From Gammaproteobacteria bacterium (GTDB lineage Bacteria; Pseudomonadota; Gammaproteobacteria; Pseudomonadales; Pseudohongiellaceae): DNA of 57,004 nucleotides. Every line of letters begins with the position of its first letter. The first letter of the stretch is position 1. Shown in pieces: positions 1-9,462 of the stretch. The stretch lies in contig SHZK01000017.1 of assembly GCA_009692305.1 (NCBI GenBank), positions 1 to 57,004 of the forward strand, written 5' to 3'. The position numbers and the translations under genes were made by a program. Under the pieces are notes generated by a model, which saw nothing but the letters and a program-made list of their open reading frames with translations, was not told the DNA's origin and searched no databases.

Positions 1-221
1 AGCTGGAAGCAGAACCGCGCAGGGCCTACTGCGGGACAGTGTTTTATCTCAGCGCAAATGGCACTATGGACAGCAGCATTACTATTCGCAGCTTGCTTTG
101 GGAAGCCAATTACCTGCACTGCTGGGCCGGAGGCGGTATTGTGGATGACTCGGAAGCGGATGCCGAGTACGCCGAATGCTTTGACAAAATAGCGCGCATT
201 ATCAATTCATTCAGCGATTGA
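1..221 (+). CDS. pabB: Aminodeoxychorismate synthase component I, C-terminal end (partial)
   Basis: This is the last 72 codons of a chorismate-utilising enzyme whose 5' part lies outside the window; the reading frame is entered at base 3 and stops with TGA at 219-221. The segment carries YCGTVFYLS, MDSSITIRS, HCWAGGGIV and DAEYAECFDK, which is the conserved end of the chorismate-binding domain of PabB, TrpE and isochorismate synthases. The SITIR and GGGIV...S...DAEY blocks form part of the active site that binds chorismate. PabB makes 4-amino-4-deoxychorismate for folate, with glutamine-derived ammonia from PabA. The short C-terminus ending just after the DKIARII helix fits PabB better than TrpE, but with only the tail visible TrpE cannot be fully excluded. 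Confidence 0.85.
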   Translation, partial: LEAEPRRAYCGTVFYLSANGTMDSSITIRSLLWEANYLHCWAGGGIVDDSEADAEYAECFDKIARIINSFSD

Positions 222-259
222 ACTGATCGCCCCAACCCGCTGCCCTCTACCCCCTACCT

Positions 260-877
260 CTACACCATGAGCTCGCGCTCACTGGCCTTGCAAAATTCAG
301 CTTTTAATTCGGCATAGCTAGTGGCAGCTGGATACTGTGGGAACTCCGCCGTGACATTAGCCGGAGCTCGAAACAGGATGCCAGCATCGGCCTCTTCCAG
401 CATGGTCGTGTCGTTATAAGAATCCCCTGCCGCTATTATCCGAAAATTCAAACTGTGCAAAGCTTTCACGCTTTGCCGTTTCGGATCCTTTTGCCGCAAT
501 TTGTAATCGACAATCCTGCCTTCGGGGTTAGTGATCAATCGATGGCAGAACAAGGCAGGGAAATCCAGTTGCCGCATTAACGGCTTGGAAAATTCGTAAA
601 AAGTATCTGACAAAATAATGACCTGGAACCGTTCCTTCAACCAGTCCACGAATTCTGTTGCGCCTTCCAAAGGTGCCATCGTTGCAATTACAGCCTGAAT
701 GTCGGGAAGACCCAGCTTATGTTCCTGTAACAGTGCCAAGCGCTGGCGCATGAGCACATCATAGTCAGGAATGTCCCTAGTGGTGGCACGTAAAGCATCG
801 ATCCCAGTCTTTTCGGCGAATCCAATCCAGATTTCAGGGATCAATACCCCTTCAAGGTCAAGGCAGGCGAGTTCCAT
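260..877 (-). CDS. thrH: Bifunctional phosphoserine phosphatase / phosphoserine:homoserine phosphotransferase ThrH
   Basis: This 205-residue cytoplasmic HAD-family protein hydrolyses phosphoserine and, in the characterised Pseudomonas enzyme, transfers its phosphate to homoserine. HAD motif I is LDLEGVL, with nucleophile Asp7 and Glu9 in place of the usual second Asp, which is diagnostic of ThrH. Motif II is ILSDTFYEF, the Lys is in YKLRQKDPKRQ, and motifs III/IV are AAGDSYNDTTML. Length and sequence run match ThrH end to end without gaps. The ATG at 875-877 is the natural start because MELACLDLEG aligns with the family N-terminus. The gene points away from cysH and toward the tail of pabB. 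Serine and threonine phosphate metabolism are the supported roles; which reaction dominates here is not visible. Confidence 0.93.
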   Translation of the reverse strand: MELACLDLEGVLIPEIWIGFAEKTGIDALRATTRDIPDYDVLMRQRLALLQEHKLGLPDIQAVIATMAPLEGATEFVDWLKERFQVIILSDTFYEFSKPLMRQLDFPALFCHRLITNPEGRIVDYKLRQKDPKRQSVKALHSLNFRIIAAGDSYNDTTMLEEADAGILFRAPANVTAEFPQYPAATSYAELKAEFCKASERELMV

Positions 878-1202
878 AGCTGTCTAACTGCTCCAAAAAG
901 GGTTTTTAAAAAGAAGGCCAATTTAGCAGAATTGCCAGCGCTCGGGTAGGAATTGCTGATGCTTTACGAGCGGCAGCACTAGATATGGTTAAAAATTAAG
1001 TGCGACCCTCCATATTTTGTGCATCACTGCATTTAGACTGTATAACTGACTAAATTCATTGAAGTTTTTCACGTGAAACATGGCACAGAGGCACACTGCT
1101 ATGGCTCGCGCGAAGCTGGTGCGCTGCTTTACCGAGCCAACCAAATAACCGAGAATGTGGACGCTGTCGCTGGCAGCAAATAACTGCCGTTGGAGCCCTA
1201 CC
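878..1202. other. Divergent intergenic region thrH/cysH with a candidate cysH promoter
   Basis: This 325-base stretch separates the divergent thrH and cysH starts and must hold both promoters. On the plus strand TTGTGC at 1017-1022 and TATAAC at 1041-1046 are separated by 18 bases and form a reasonable sigma-70 promoter for cysH. A GGAG ribosome site lies at 1194-1197, about 5-8 bases before the cysH ATG. CysB-type activation would be expected upstream of the -35 box, but no clear CysB site can be named by eye. A 22-codon open frame at 1080-1148 lacks a ribosome site and was not called. Confidence 0.45.
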
Positions 1203-1925
1203 ATGCTGTCTTCGAAAGAAATCGACCACCTCAATGCTCTGCATGCCCTGAGTGATCCAAAGGCCATTCTGGAGGAAACTTTCAAGCGCTGGCCGCAGGC
1301 AAGTTTGTCTTTTAGTGGCGCTGAGGACGTCGCGCTCGTAGCGATGGCAACTAAACTCCTGCCCAAGCCGCGGGTATTCACTTTGGATACCGGTAGACTG
1401 CATCCCGAGACTTACCAGTTTCTGCAGCGGGTGCGCACGCATTACCATCTAGATCTTGAAGTTCTGGCACCAGACGCCCAGCGCCTGCAGGCAATGGTAC
1501 AGAAAAAAGGTTTGTTCAGTTTTTATGCAGATGGTCATGAAGAGTGCTGCGGCATTCGTAAAGTAGAGCCGCTGCGCCGAAAACTGGCCACGGTTGACGC
1601 CTGGATTACCGGTCAACGTCGGGATCAGAGCCCAACCCGGGCCGAGGTTCCAGTGTTCCAAATAGACCCGGCGTTTGCCAGCAAGGAACATCAACTGATC
1701 AAGGTGAATCCATTAGCGAACTGGAGCTCCACTGAGGTCTGGAACTATATCCGCATGTTCGATGTGCCCTATAACGCACTCCATGATAGGGGCTTCATCA
1801 GCATTGGTTGTGAACCTTGCACCAAGGCTGTGGGTCCTAACCAGCACGAGCGCGAAGGCCGCTGGTGGTGGGAAGAGACTACCATCAAGGAATGCGGACT
1901 CCATCGGCGCGCAGATCAGGGCTAG
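1203..1925 (+). CDS. cysH: Adenylyl-sulfate (APS/PAPS) reductase
   Basis: This 240-residue cytoplasmic reductase converts activated sulfate (APS) to sulfite for cysteine synthesis. It shows the ATP-pyrophosphatase-like [10 protein letters not shown] loop near residue 38, [10 protein letters not shown] near 61, TGQRRDQSP near 137 and the C-terminal catalytic KECGLH (Cys231). Two cysteine pairs, Cys115-Cys116 (ECCGIRK) and Cys203/Cys206 (GCEPC), ligate a 4Fe-4S cluster and mark the bacterial APS-reductase class (as in Pseudomonas) rather than the cluster-free E. coli PAPS reductase. The ATG at 1203 has GGAG just upstream and places residue 1 where the family starts; an in-frame upstream start at 1155 would add 16 unlikely residues. 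It converges on cysB with only 12 bases between the stops. It ends with TAG. Confidence 0.95.
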   Translation: MLSSKEIDHLNALHALSDPKAILEETFKRWPQASLSFSGAEDVALVAMATKLLPKPRVFTLDTGRLHPETYQFLQRVRTHYHLDLEVLAPDAQRLQAMVQKKGLFSFYADGHEECCGIRKVEPLRRKLATVDAWITGQRRDQSPTRAEVPVFQIDPAFASKEHQLIKVNPLANWSSTEVWNYIRMFDVPYNALHDRGFISIGCEPCTKAVGPNQHEREGRWWWEETTIKECGLHRRADQG

Positions 1926-1937
1926 GCTCGCAGCTTT

Positions 1938-2912
1938 CTAGAGCTGGGGCAGCGTTACTCTTTCAAACAAGGCATTAAGCGCTTCGCGGGACTGGCTCAG
2001 GTTCGCTTGATGCACCATATCTCTAGTCAGATGCGGCGCAAACATTTCAATAAAATCAAACATATAGCCACGCAAGTAGGTACCTTTCCGGAAGCCAATC
2101 CGGGTTACGCTGGGTTCGAACAAGTGGCTCGCATCAATAGCTATTAGATCGGCATCAAAGGTCGCGTCGTAGGCCATCTTCGCCACAATCCCCACACCGA
2201 GCCCCAGCCGCACGTAGGTCTTTATTACATCTGCGTCTGCCGCCGTAAATACAAATTTGGGCTCCAGTCCTTGTTGTCGGAACGCGTCATCGAGCTTGGA
2301 CCTTCCGGTGAAGCCGAGGTTGTAGGTTACAAGTGGAAAATTCCCCAATTCTCTGATGGTTAGCTGCTTTTCTTCAGCCAAGACATGACCTTTTGGTACC
2401 AGGATCACGCGGTTCCAACTATAGCACGGCATCATGATGAGATCCTGGTAAAGCTCCAGCGCCTCAGTGGCGATGGCAAAATCGGTCACGCCAGTTGCCG
2501 CCAATTCGCTTATTTGCAGCGGTGTGCCTTGATGCATATGCAGGGCGACCTCAGGGAATTTATCAATGAAGCGGCGAATCACGGTGGGCAGCACGTACCG
2601 ACACTGGGTATGGGTAGTCGCTATCGCCAGACTGCCGCGCCCGTCATGCCGAGCATCCGCGGCAATTGCCTGAATGTTTTCGACTTGCGCGAGAATAGCG
2701 CCCGCCGTCCGCAGTATAGCCTCCCCTGCCGGCGTAACTCGGGCCAGATGCTTACCGCTACGTGCGAATATTTCAAGCCCAAGTTCATCTTCCAACAGTT
2801 TGATTTGCTTACTGATTCCTGGTTGAGATGTGTGCAGGCTTTGCGCTGCCTGCGAAACATTGAGCTGCTGGCGGGCAACTTCCCAGATGTACCTTAATTG
2901 CTGTAATTTCAT
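1938..2912 (-). CDS. cysB: LysR-type transcriptional regulator CysB
   Basis: This 324-residue LysR regulator is the master activator of sulfate assimilation, sensing O-acetylserine/N-acetylserine and sulfur availability. The N-terminal winged helix-turn-helix begins MKLQQLRYIWEVA and continues AAQSLHTSQPGISKQIK and FARSGKHLARVTPAGE. The effector domain contains IATTHTQCRYVLP, MHQGTPLQI, FAIATEAL, TGRSKLDDAF, DADVIKTYVRLGLGVGIVAKMA and the GFRKGTYLRGYMFDFIE tail. Full-length similarity to gammaproteobacterial CysB is clear, and the length is exactly that of the family. It converges with cysH, its expected target, which supports the role. LysR proteins usually control their own promoter, which would lie in the 2913-3254 region. 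It ends with TAG. Confidence 0.95.
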   Translation of the reverse strand: MKLQQLRYIWEVARQQLNVSQAAQSLHTSQPGISKQIKLLEDELGLEIFARSGKHLARVTPAGEAILRTAGAILAQVENIQAIAADARHDGRGSLAIATTHTQCRYVLPTVIRRFIDKFPEVALHMHQGTPLQISELAATGVTDFAIATEALELYQDLIMMPCYSWNRVILVPKGHVLAEEKQLTIRELGNFPLVTYNLGFTGRSKLDDAFRQQGLEPKFVFTAADADVIKTYVRLGLGVGIVAKMAYDATFDADLIAIDASHLFEPSVTRIGFRKGTYLRGYMFDFIEMFAPHLTRDMVHQANLSQSREALNALFERVTLPQL

Positions 2913-3254
2913 AGAGTTGGAGCCATTTATTCAAGTCTGCTATATAACCAAATCGCCTAAAAAAATGCATAAAGAATCTTTCCAAGAATAAGCTTAACCA
3001 CCACTATTGTCGCTGCTATGGCAGCCAGTTGCAGCGACTCTATTCGAAGAAGAACCTGGCAAGGCGGGGCATTTACGCATCCACGGCACAGCCTTGGTAC
3101 TGTCGTTATGGGAGTGTCGCTTACCTTATACGTCGGATTGGGGAGCTTAGAAGCCGCTATTAGCTCTAATGTGCGTACTGCTGGTGCTGGGCGCGAACTG
3201 TCAATTAAGTTATAAATTACATTAAATTAAGAGTTTCATCTAATTGTAATATAA
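2913..3254. other. Intergenic region upstream of cysB, no gene supported
   Basis: This 342-base stretch lies between the start of cysB and the stop of the minus-strand 5'-nucleotidase gene. It must contain the cysB promoter on the minus strand, within the AT-rich 2930-3000 segment. A 65-codon plus-strand frame at 3018-3215 has no ribosome site and an arbitrary-looking composition. The last 60 bases (3205-3260) are very AT-rich. No repeat, RNA gene or named operator was recognised. Confidence 0.4.
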
Positions 3255-4160
3255 CTAGTTATTTGAAACTCCATGTGGCACATGCCCGGTCGCAACGTGG
3301 TTCCTGGCTGAATCGCAATGGCCCTGCTGATCATCGAAAAAAACATCAGCGTCGAAAGCGCGGAGAAACTCACCCTTATCGAGTCCGCCCAGAAACAGGG
3401 ACTCATCAATACGAATATTCCAGGCCCTTAAGGTTCGCACCACCCGCTCGTGAGCCGGTGCCGAGCGAGCGGTCACAAGGCAGGTACGCAAGGGTGCCTG
3501 ACCACTGGGAAATGCCATCTGGATCTGCTGTAACGCGGCCAGAACTGGCTTAAACGGACCGCCACTCAATGGCTCATTCGCTGCATTACGCTCATTATCA
3601 GTAAAAGCCTCTAGTCCTTTGTTTTTATAGATTACCTCTGACTCATCTGAGAACAAAACAGCGTCACCATCGAAGGCAATTTTGAGAATTTCTTGTTGCT
3701 TGGCTGGTCGCTTGGACGGCAAGATGGTAGCCGCTGCTACGCCAAGTTCCAGCGCTTGCCGCACATCGGCACCGTCGGTGGACAAAAACAAATGGCTATT
3801 GAAAGCTGAAATATAGCGATACGGACTATCACCGCCACAAAACGCGGCTCGACTGATATCGAGTCCGTAATATTGTATTGAGTTGAACACGCGCAGACCT
3901 GTGTCCGCACTATTGCGGGACAGCAGGATGACCTGTACTGGAGTCTCATCCAGTAACGAATTCAGATGCAGCAATTTCTGCACCAGCGCAAACGCGTCGC
4001 CAGGTTGCAAAGGCGCGTCCTCCCGATCAATTTGATATTGCTGGTAGGCGGCCAGACCCTGTTCCTCAAAGACTTGATGACTCTCTGCCAAATCAAACAA
4101 GGCGCGCGAGGAAATGGCTATTACCAGCGGATCTATTTTGGGGGGTGTTGCTACAGACAT
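3255..4160 (-). CDS. 5'-nucleotidase (cytosolic, PF06189 type)
   Basis: This 301-residue protein belongs to the bacterial 5'-nucleotidase family that dephosphorylates nucleoside monophosphates in the cytoplasm. Supporting features are the N-terminal LVIAISSRALFDL with acidic follow-up DREDAPLQPGDAF, the VILLSRNSADTGLRVFNSI block, the HAD-like acidic site IAFDGDAVLFSDESE near residue 164, the GPFKPVL and CLVTARSAPAHERVVRTL blocks, and ADVFFDDQQGH near the end. Length is normal for the family and the ATG at 4158-4160 fits the family start. It is a lone minus-strand gene 322 bases downstream of msrA on the same strand, so probably separately transcribed. Substrate preference cannot be read from the sequence. 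Confidence 0.85.
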   Translation of the reverse strand: MSVATPPKIDPLVIAISSRALFDLAESHQVFEEQGLAAYQQYQIDREDAPLQPGDAFALVQKLLHLNSLLDETPVQVILLSRNSADTGLRVFNSIQYYGLDISRAAFCGGDSPYRYISAFNSHLFLSTDGADVRQALELGVAAATILPSKRPAKQQEILKIAFDGDAVLFSDESEVIYKNKGLEAFTDNERNAANEPLSGGPFKPVLAALQQIQMAFPSGQAPLRTCLVTARSAPAHERVVRTLRAWNIRIDESLFLGGLDKGEFLRAFDADVFFDDQQGHCDSARNHVATGHVPHGVSNN

Positions 4161-4482
4161 GGCACGCCATCACTCAAGCAAATGCGAAGATGGATATGAT
4201 AGTGCTGACGCGTGTATTTTGCATGTACATTCTGTGGCACAGGTACAGGGTGTTTTGCACGAACACTTTTTCAATCAATATGTAATACTGATTAGTCGAT
4301 GTAAGTTGCAAAGAAAATGGCTGCAACCGATTTGTATTCGTGTGCAGCCGCCTGGCTGTTCGCCAAGCGCATAACGCTGTCTCTATGGAATTGAAGGACA
4401 CACAGCAGCATAAATGATTGGGTTAATGACGAAAGCCGACGACTTGGCCGCTTCGGCAAAGTACCTTAAGCAACTTTTGCAA
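4161..4482. other. Intergenic region between msrA and the 5'-nucleotidase gene
   Basis: This 322-base stretch separates two same-strand genes. It should hold the end of the msrA transcript and the promoter of the 5'-nucleotidase gene on the minus strand. Open frames here on both strands are short, lack ribosome sites and match nothing recognisable. No repeat or RNA structure stands out. Confidence 0.35.
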
Positions 4483-5157
4483 CTACTGCTTGTTAGCGGT
4501 CGGCTGCGATTTGGAATCGAGCTGGTAGCAGGCGCCAGTACCAGCGAGCCCGCAATACCCACCGGGATTTTTCGCCAGATACTGCTGGTGATAATCCTCT
4601 GCATAATAAAAGATATCCAGCTGCTTGATCTCTGTAGTTATTTCTGGATATGTCTGTTCGCGAAGTGCAATCTGATACTTTGCTGCACTGGCGGTGGCTA
4701 AGGCCAATTGCACCGGGTCGCAAGTATAAATCGCGGATCTGTATTGAGAGCCAATATCGTTGCCCTGGCGCATCCCCTGCGTCGGGTCATGGGCTTCCCA
4801 AAACACGGCAAACAATTGCTCCAGACTCACTTGTTGCGGATCAAAATACACGAGCACAGCTTCTGTGTGGCCGCTCATCCCGCAGCATACTTCGCGATAT
4901 GTAGGGTTACGAGTACTGCCGCCGGCATAGCCAGAGGCAGTGCTATAGACTCCTGGCAGCTGCCAAAAGCGGCGCTCTGCTCCCCAAAAACAACCCAGTC
5001 CGAACACAATTTTTTGCAATCCGACCGGCACCGGCTCGACTATGGTATGACCTGATACAAAATGAACTGGGCTGACTGCCATCGGCGTAGACCTGCCAGG
5101 CAAAGCTGCAGAGTCGCTAGGCATATCAAGTGACTTATTGTGTAAATTGAATAACAT
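4483..5157 (-). CDS. msrA: Peptide methionine-(S)-sulfoxide reductase MsrA
   Basis: MsrA reduces methionine-S-sulfoxide in oxidised proteins. The catalytic [11 protein letters not shown] motif places Cys56 as the nucleophile; [52 protein letters not shown] and [11 protein letters not shown] follow in order. The C-terminal [11 protein letters not shown] carries the resolving cysteines of the long, E. coli-type enzyme. The ATG at 5155-5157 gives a 224-residue protein with PGRSTPM near residue 20 as in E. coli MsrA, and is preceded by AGGA about nine bases upstream. An in-frame start at 5283 would add 42 residues without family support. The protein lies divergent from argD. No signal peptide is seen, so it acts in the cytoplasm. 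Confidence 0.94.
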   Translation of the reverse strand: MLFNLHNKSLDMPSDSAALPGRSTPMAVSPVHFVSGHTIVEPVPVGLQKIVFGLGCFWGAERRFWQLPGVYSTASGYAGGSTRNPTYREVCCGMSGHTEAVLVYFDPQQVSLEQLFAVFWEAHDPTQGMRQGNDIGSQYRSAIYTCDPVQLALATASAAKYQIALREQTYPEITTEIKQLDIFYYAEDYHQQYLAKNPGGYCGLAGTGACYQLDSKSQPTANKQ

Positions 5158-5298
5158 TAAATTTTTCCTGGAATTTATTTGTATGAAGATTGGTGCTACT
5201 GCAATCGCCGCGCCCCGAGTTGAATCATCTTGGGGATTGCGGCATGATGCGCCTGCTCGCGCGCATTGTAGCGCTAATTCCATGTCCCAGGTTGCCCA

Positions 5299-6477
5299 AT
5301 GACTTCAGCCTTGATGCCTAATTACGGAACTCCCGAACTGGAGTTTGATCACGGGCAAGGCAGTTATCTCTACAGTTCCGACGGCACTCGTTATCTTGAT
5401 TTCGCAATGGGAATCGCTGTTAACAGTCTCGGGCACTGTCATCCACGCCTGATCGCAGCCTTGACTAAACAGGCGAATAAACTCTGGCATACCTCTAATT
5501 TGTATCGTATTAGCGAAGCTGAACGCCTTGCCAGCACATTGGTGGCAAATACCTTCGCCGACCGCGTGTTCTTCTGTAATTCCGGCACTGAAGCAGTGGA
5601 ATGCGGCTTCAAGTTAATCCGTCGCTTTAACCATGCTCAGGACCGGCATCAGCGCAAACGCATTATCGGCATGACCAATGCTTTTCACGGACGCACCCAC
5701 GCCGCGCTCGCCGCGGCAGCCAACCCCAGTCACAGCGCCGGGTTTCTGGTTGGCGACAATGGTTTTGATCAGGCCGTATTCGGTGATCTGGATTCGCTTG
5801 AGGCTCTGATCTCTGCCGAAACCGCCGGAGTAATTCTCGAACCGATACAAGGTGAAGGCGGGATTCGAGTCGTTGATCGAGATTATCTGAAAGCTGTCAA
5901 AGAGTTATGCGCGCAACATGATCTATTGCTTATGTTTGATGAAGTGCAATGCGGGGTCGGGCGTACAGGTACTTTGTATGCGTATCAGCAACTCGGTGTA
6001 ACGCCGGATATCCTGGCCTCGGCCAAAGGTCTCGGCGGCGGATTCCCCATTGGAGCCTGTCTGGCTACTGAGGTCGTTGCGGCTACCATGACCGCGGGCA
6101 GTCACGGCAGCACCTTTGGCGGCAACCCACTGGCAATGGCAGTAGCCAATGCCGTACTTGCGGAACTTACGACTCCCGGTTTCCTGCCGCAGGTGCAGCA
6201 GCGCAGCGCCTATTTCCGCGCAGGCTTACAGACTTTAGTGGATCAGCATCCGGAATTGTTGAAAGGTATATCCGGTCTCGGTTTGATGATCGGCCTGCAA
6301 TGTGAAATTCCAGCGGCTGAATTGATTACGCGGCTGCAGCAAGAGGCTATGCTCGTGGTCAAGGCCGGGGGCAATAGTATTCGCATCCTGCCGGCGCTCA
6401 ATGTGAGCGAGGAGGAGCTCGATGAAGCATTAACAATCATTGCCAAGATATTGATTAAATGGCAATTAAAAATATAG
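5299..6477 (+). CDS. argD: Acetylornithine/succinyl-ornithine aminotransferase (class III PLP)
   Basis: This 392-residue PLP aminotransferase has the class III pattern: [18 protein letters not shown] near residue 33, [16 protein letters not shown] near 91, [13 protein letters not shown] near 127, [10 protein letters not shown] near 181, the PLP-binding [15 protein letters not shown] near 211, and the Schiff-base lysine in [13 protein letters not shown] (Lys243), then [13 protein letters not shown]. Its compact length and GLGLMIG block favour ArgD/AstC, which transaminates N-acetylornithine in arginine synthesis and succinylornithine in arginine breakdown. It opens a plus-strand run: the epoxide hydrolase gene begins 12 bases after its stop. 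No other arg gene is nearby, so the pathway direction rests on family similarity only. Confidence 0.9.
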   Translation: MTSALMPNYGTPELEFDHGQGSYLYSSDGTRYLDFAMGIAVNSLGHCHPRLIAALTKQANKLWHTSNLYRISEAERLASTLVANTFADRVFFCNSGTEAVECGFKLIRRFNHAQDRHQRKRIIGMTNAFHGRTHAALAAAANPSHSAGFLVGDNGFDQAVFGDLDSLEALISAETAGVILEPIQGEGGIRVVDRDYLKAVKELCAQHDLLLMFDEVQCGVGRTGTLYAYQQLGVTPDILASAKGLGGGFPIGACLATEVVAATMTAGSHGSTFGGNPLAMAVANAVLAELTTPGFLPQVQQRSAYFRAGLQTLVDQHPELLKGISGLGLMIGLQCEIPAAELITRLQQEAMLVVKAGGNSIRILPALNVSEEELDEALTIIAKILIKWQLKI

Positions 6478-6489
6478 GGAGTTTCGATA

Positions 6490-7821
6490 ATGCGTCGATC
6501 GCAGCATATTTTGCTCACCTTCATGCTCAGTAGCTGGGCAACTTTTAGTCAGCAACTCGCAGCGGAACCGGTAGACATCCGCGCTACCGATTTACTGCTT
6601 CCGGCGGTAACCACTATGCATTCTTCTGATTCAGCGACTCCCCGTCGCTTGGCAAACAACGATATCCCAATCATTCCTTTCAAGATTGCAATCCCGGATG
6701 CGGCCGTGTCCGATTTGCAACAGCGCCTGGCCAATACCCGCCTGCCGGACCAGATTCCAGGCACTAGCTGGGAATATGGTACTGATCGTGCTTACTTGCA
6801 GGAGCTGCTCGAATACTGGCAAAACGACTACGACTGGCGCGCAGCAGAATCCAAGCTGAACCAGTTTAGTCAGTTCACAACTCAAGTGGATGGATTGCGT
6901 ATGCATTTCATCCATCAGCGCTCACCCAATCCGAACGCAATTCCATTATTGATGGTGCATGGCTGGCCGGGCTCCATCAGTGAATTCACCAAAATCATTG
7001 GCCCACTTACAGACCCGGTTGCCCATGGCGGCGATATTAACGATTCGTTTCATATTATCGCGCCTTCCCTGCCTGGATTTGGATTTTCCGGCATTCCAAC
7101 CGAGCGCGGCTACAGCCCAGAGAAAATCGCCCACGTGCTAGCGGCGCTGATGGCGCAAATTGGTTACGAGCAATATGCGATCGCTGGCGGTGATTGGGGT
7201 GCCATTATTAATCGTTATGTGGCACACAATTATCCAGACCGATTGATCGGCCTGCATTCAAACATGATTCTGGCTGGCCCACCTGCCGATGAGACCCAGC
7301 GCAATGCGGTGACTCCTGAAGAAGATGCGGCGCGCACTGCCCGCGGCGCTTACATGGAAAACGAGCGAGCTTATCAACAAATTCAAGGAACTAAGCCGCA
7401 GACTTTAGGTTATGGGTTAAATGATTCGCCGGCCGGGGTCGCTGCCTGGATCGTGGAAAAATTTCACGGCTGGACCGATATGCCACAAGGAGCTGATGGT
7501 GACCTGGGTGACTACTTCACCAAGGACGAACTGCTCACTAATATTTCGATCTACTGGTTCACACAAACCATCACTTCTTCTACCCGCATCTATTATGAGA
7601 ATGCCAAGGGTCAGGTAGCCAACCCGATTGGCTATATTAATGTGCCTACAGGGGTGGCACTGTTCCCTGCCGAGATCTTTATTACGCCGCGGGCCTGGGT
7701 CGCAGCTGCCTATGATTTGCGGCATTGGACCGTAATGCCTGCGGGCGGCCATTTTGCAGCATTGGAACAACCACAACTTTACTTGCAGGACTTGCGGGAA
7801 TTCTTCCGTTTACTGCGCTGA
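6490..7821 (+). CDS. Exported epoxide hydrolase (alpha/beta hydrolase with EHN domain)
   Basis: This 443-residue protein starts with an export signal (MRRSQHILLTFMLSSWATFS, cleavage likely near residue 25) and is therefore probably periplasmic or secreted. After a linker, the microsomal-type epoxide hydrolase N-terminal domain runs from about FKIAIPDAAVSDLQQRL to SQFTTQVDGLRMHFIH. The alpha/beta-hydrolase core follows with the oxyanion HGWPGS, the nucleophile motif GGDWGA (Asp235) and the catalytic histidine in AGGHFAALEQP (His421). An Asp nucleophile is what epoxide hydrolases use. GGGAG lies eight bases before the ATG. It sits between argD and an AbgT transporter gene. Most family members are cytosolic or membrane-anchored, so the cleavable signal is a noteworthy variant. 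The substrate is unknown. Confidence 0.87.
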   Translation: MRRSQHILLTFMLSSWATFSQQLAAEPVDIRATDLLLPAVTTMHSSDSATPRRLANNDIPIIPFKIAIPDAAVSDLQQRLANTRLPDQIPGTSWEYGTDRAYLQELLEYWQNDYDWRAAESKLNQFSQFTTQVDGLRMHFIHQRSPNPNAIPLLMVHGWPGSISEFTKIIGPLTDPVAHGGDINDSFHIIAPSLPGFGFSGIPTERGYSPEKIAHVLAALMAQIGYEQYAIAGGDWGAIINRYVAHNYPDRLIGLHSNMILAGPPADETQRNAVTPEEDAARTARGAYMENERAYQQIQGTKPQTLGYGLNDSPAGVAAWIVEKFHGWTDMPQGADGDLGDYFTKDELLTNISIYWFTQTITSSTRIYYENAKGQVANPIGYINVPTGVALFPAEIFITPRAWVAAAYDLRHWTVMPAGGHFAALEQPQLYLQDLREFFRLLR

Positions 7822-7866
7822 GACACTGCAATAGAGTTGACCTGACTCTTAAGCCAAGCGGTACTA

Positions 7867-9444
7867 ATGACAACAACAGTGCAAACACAAACAAATGAAA
7901 TGAAGGGATTTCTCGCTTGGGTAGAGCGTTCAGGTAACAAACTTCCCGATCCAGTATTTATCTTTTTCTGGTGTATTGCCGTCGTAATCGCCATTAGCGT
8001 TGTAGCGGCGCTGTTCGGTGTATCGGCACCACACCCCACCCAAATCGACGCCGCCGGTAATGCAGTGATCGTTAATGCGCAGAGCCTGTTATCTGCGACC
8101 AATATCCAGCGTCTGCTAGTGGAAATGCCAGCTACATTTAGCGGGTTTCATCCGCTCGGTTACGTTCTGGTAGTCATGCTGGGAGCTGGTGTCGCGGAAC
8201 GGTCCGGATTATTCGCCTCCGCTATGAGTCGAGCAGTTTCATTGGCGCCTGCGGCCTTGCTCACTCCTGCGGTCGCGCTAATAGCTTTGTTAGGCAATCT
8301 CGCTGCCGACGCGGCCTATGTGGTACTGATTCCATTAGCCGGTGTCGTCTTTGCCGCCGCAGGCCGGCATCCAATCGCCGGTATCGCTGCCGCGTTCGCC
8401 GGCGTGTCCGGTGGCTTCTCGGCGAACCTGGTACCCGGCCAGCTGGATGCCCTGCTATTTGGCATTACCGAAGCCGCAGCCGAGACTATCATGCCTGCAT
8501 GGGATGCCAACATCGCGGGCAACGCCTATTTCATAATCGGGATGACCGTCGTGTTCCTGCCTGTGATCTGGTATGTCACCGACAAGATGATTGAGCCGCG
8601 TCTGGCATCTATAACGGGTGGTATGCACAGCTTGACAGCCGGGACCGTCAAAGACAGCAACACCGTAATTGGAATTGATGAGCAGAAAGGACTGCGACAC
8701 GCCGCTTATGCCACCTTGGCAGTAATCACCTTGTGGGTGTTCTTTTGCATCGGCCCGGGTACTCCGCTCATCAATGAAAGTGCTGCGCCAGAAGCGCGCC
8801 TTACTCCTTTATATCAGTCATTGGTTGCTGGTTTCTTTATAGTATTTCTTGCCGCTGGCTGGGCCTTCGGCAAGGCTACCGGCTCGATCAAAAACCATCG
8901 CGATCTGGTAAAGATGATGAGTGAGGCCATGGGCGATCTGGCGTATTACCTGGTGCTCGCATTTGCCGCTGCGCATTTTGTCGCGATGTTCAACTGGTCG
9001 AATCTTGGACTGATTTTCGCCATCAAGGGCGCCACCATATTGGAAGGCTCCAATTTGCCAGATTCAATTTTGTTGACGCTGGTCATCCTCTTCACTACCA
9101 CTATTAACCTTTTTATTGGCTCTGCCAGCGCCAAGTGGGCGTTACTGGCACCAGTACTCGTGCCCATGTTGATGCTGTTAGGCATCAGTCCGGAAATGAC
9201 CACAGCCGCTTATCGAGTCGGTGATGGCGCCACCAACATAATCACACCCCTGATGCCTTACTTCCCATTGATCCTGGTTTTTTGTCAGCGCTGGCAGAAA
9301 GACTTTGGACTGGGCAGCCTCGCCGCCACCATGCTGCCTTATTCGATGTTACTGCTGATATCTGGCACCATCATGACGATTGTCTGGGTGGTGTTGGGAC
9401 TCCCATTGGGACCAGGTGCCACAGTTGAATTTACTCTGCAGTAA
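7867..9444 (+). CDS. AbgT family transporter (p-aminobenzoyl-glutamate type)
   Basis: This 525-residue inner-membrane protein has about 11-13 hydrophobic segments and the family hallmarks: the N-terminal FLAWVERSGNKLPDPVFIF block, HPLGYVLVVMLGAGVAERSGL, GNLAADAAYVVLIPLAG, GVSGGFSANLVPGQLD, the ASAKWALLAPVLVPMLMLLG block and the RVGDGATNIITPLMPYFPL signature. AbgT proteins import p-aminobenzoyl-glutamate, a folate breakdown product; some relatives export sulfonamides. It follows the exported epoxide hydrolase by 45 bases and precedes a secreted TPR protein by 18, so the three are likely co-transcribed with argD. Which solute it moves, and in which direction, is not determined by the sequence. 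Confidence 0.92.
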   Translation: MTTTVQTQTNEMKGFLAWVERSGNKLPDPVFIFFWCIAVVIAISVVAALFGVSAPHPTQIDAAGNAVIVNAQSLLSATNIQRLLVEMPATFSGFHPLGYVLVVMLGAGVAERSGLFASAMSRAVSLAPAALLTPAVALIALLGNLAADAAYVVLIPLAGVVFAAAGRHPIAGIAAAFAGVSGGFSANLVPGQLDALLFGITEAAAETIMPAWDANIAGNAYFIIGMTVVFLPVIWYVTDKMIEPRLASITGGMHSLTAGTVKDSNTVIGIDEQKGLRHAAYATLAVITLWVFFCIGPGTPLINESAAPEARLTPLYQSLVAGFFIVFLAAGWAFGKATGSIKNHRDLVKMMSEAMGDLAYYLVLAFAAAHFVAMFNWSNLGLIFAIKGATILEGSNLPDSILLTLVILFTTTINLFIGSASAKWALLAPVLVPMLMLLGISPEMTTAAYRVGDGATNIITPLMPYFPLILVFCQRWQKDFGLGSLAATMLPYSMLLLISGTIMTIVWVVLGLPLGPGATVEFTLQ

Positions 9445-9462
9445 TTAATACAGGACCAATCG

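Noticed and set aside
1080..1148. 22-codon frame ahead of cysH that might be a leader peptide
   Set aside because: Only one cysteine codon, no Shine-Dalgarno sequence and no attenuator-like hairpin pair; chance is the simpler explanation.
3018..3215. 65-codon plus-strand open frame upstream of cysB
   Set aside because: No ribosome site, arbitrary composition and no recognisable motif; it lies where the cysB promoter should be.
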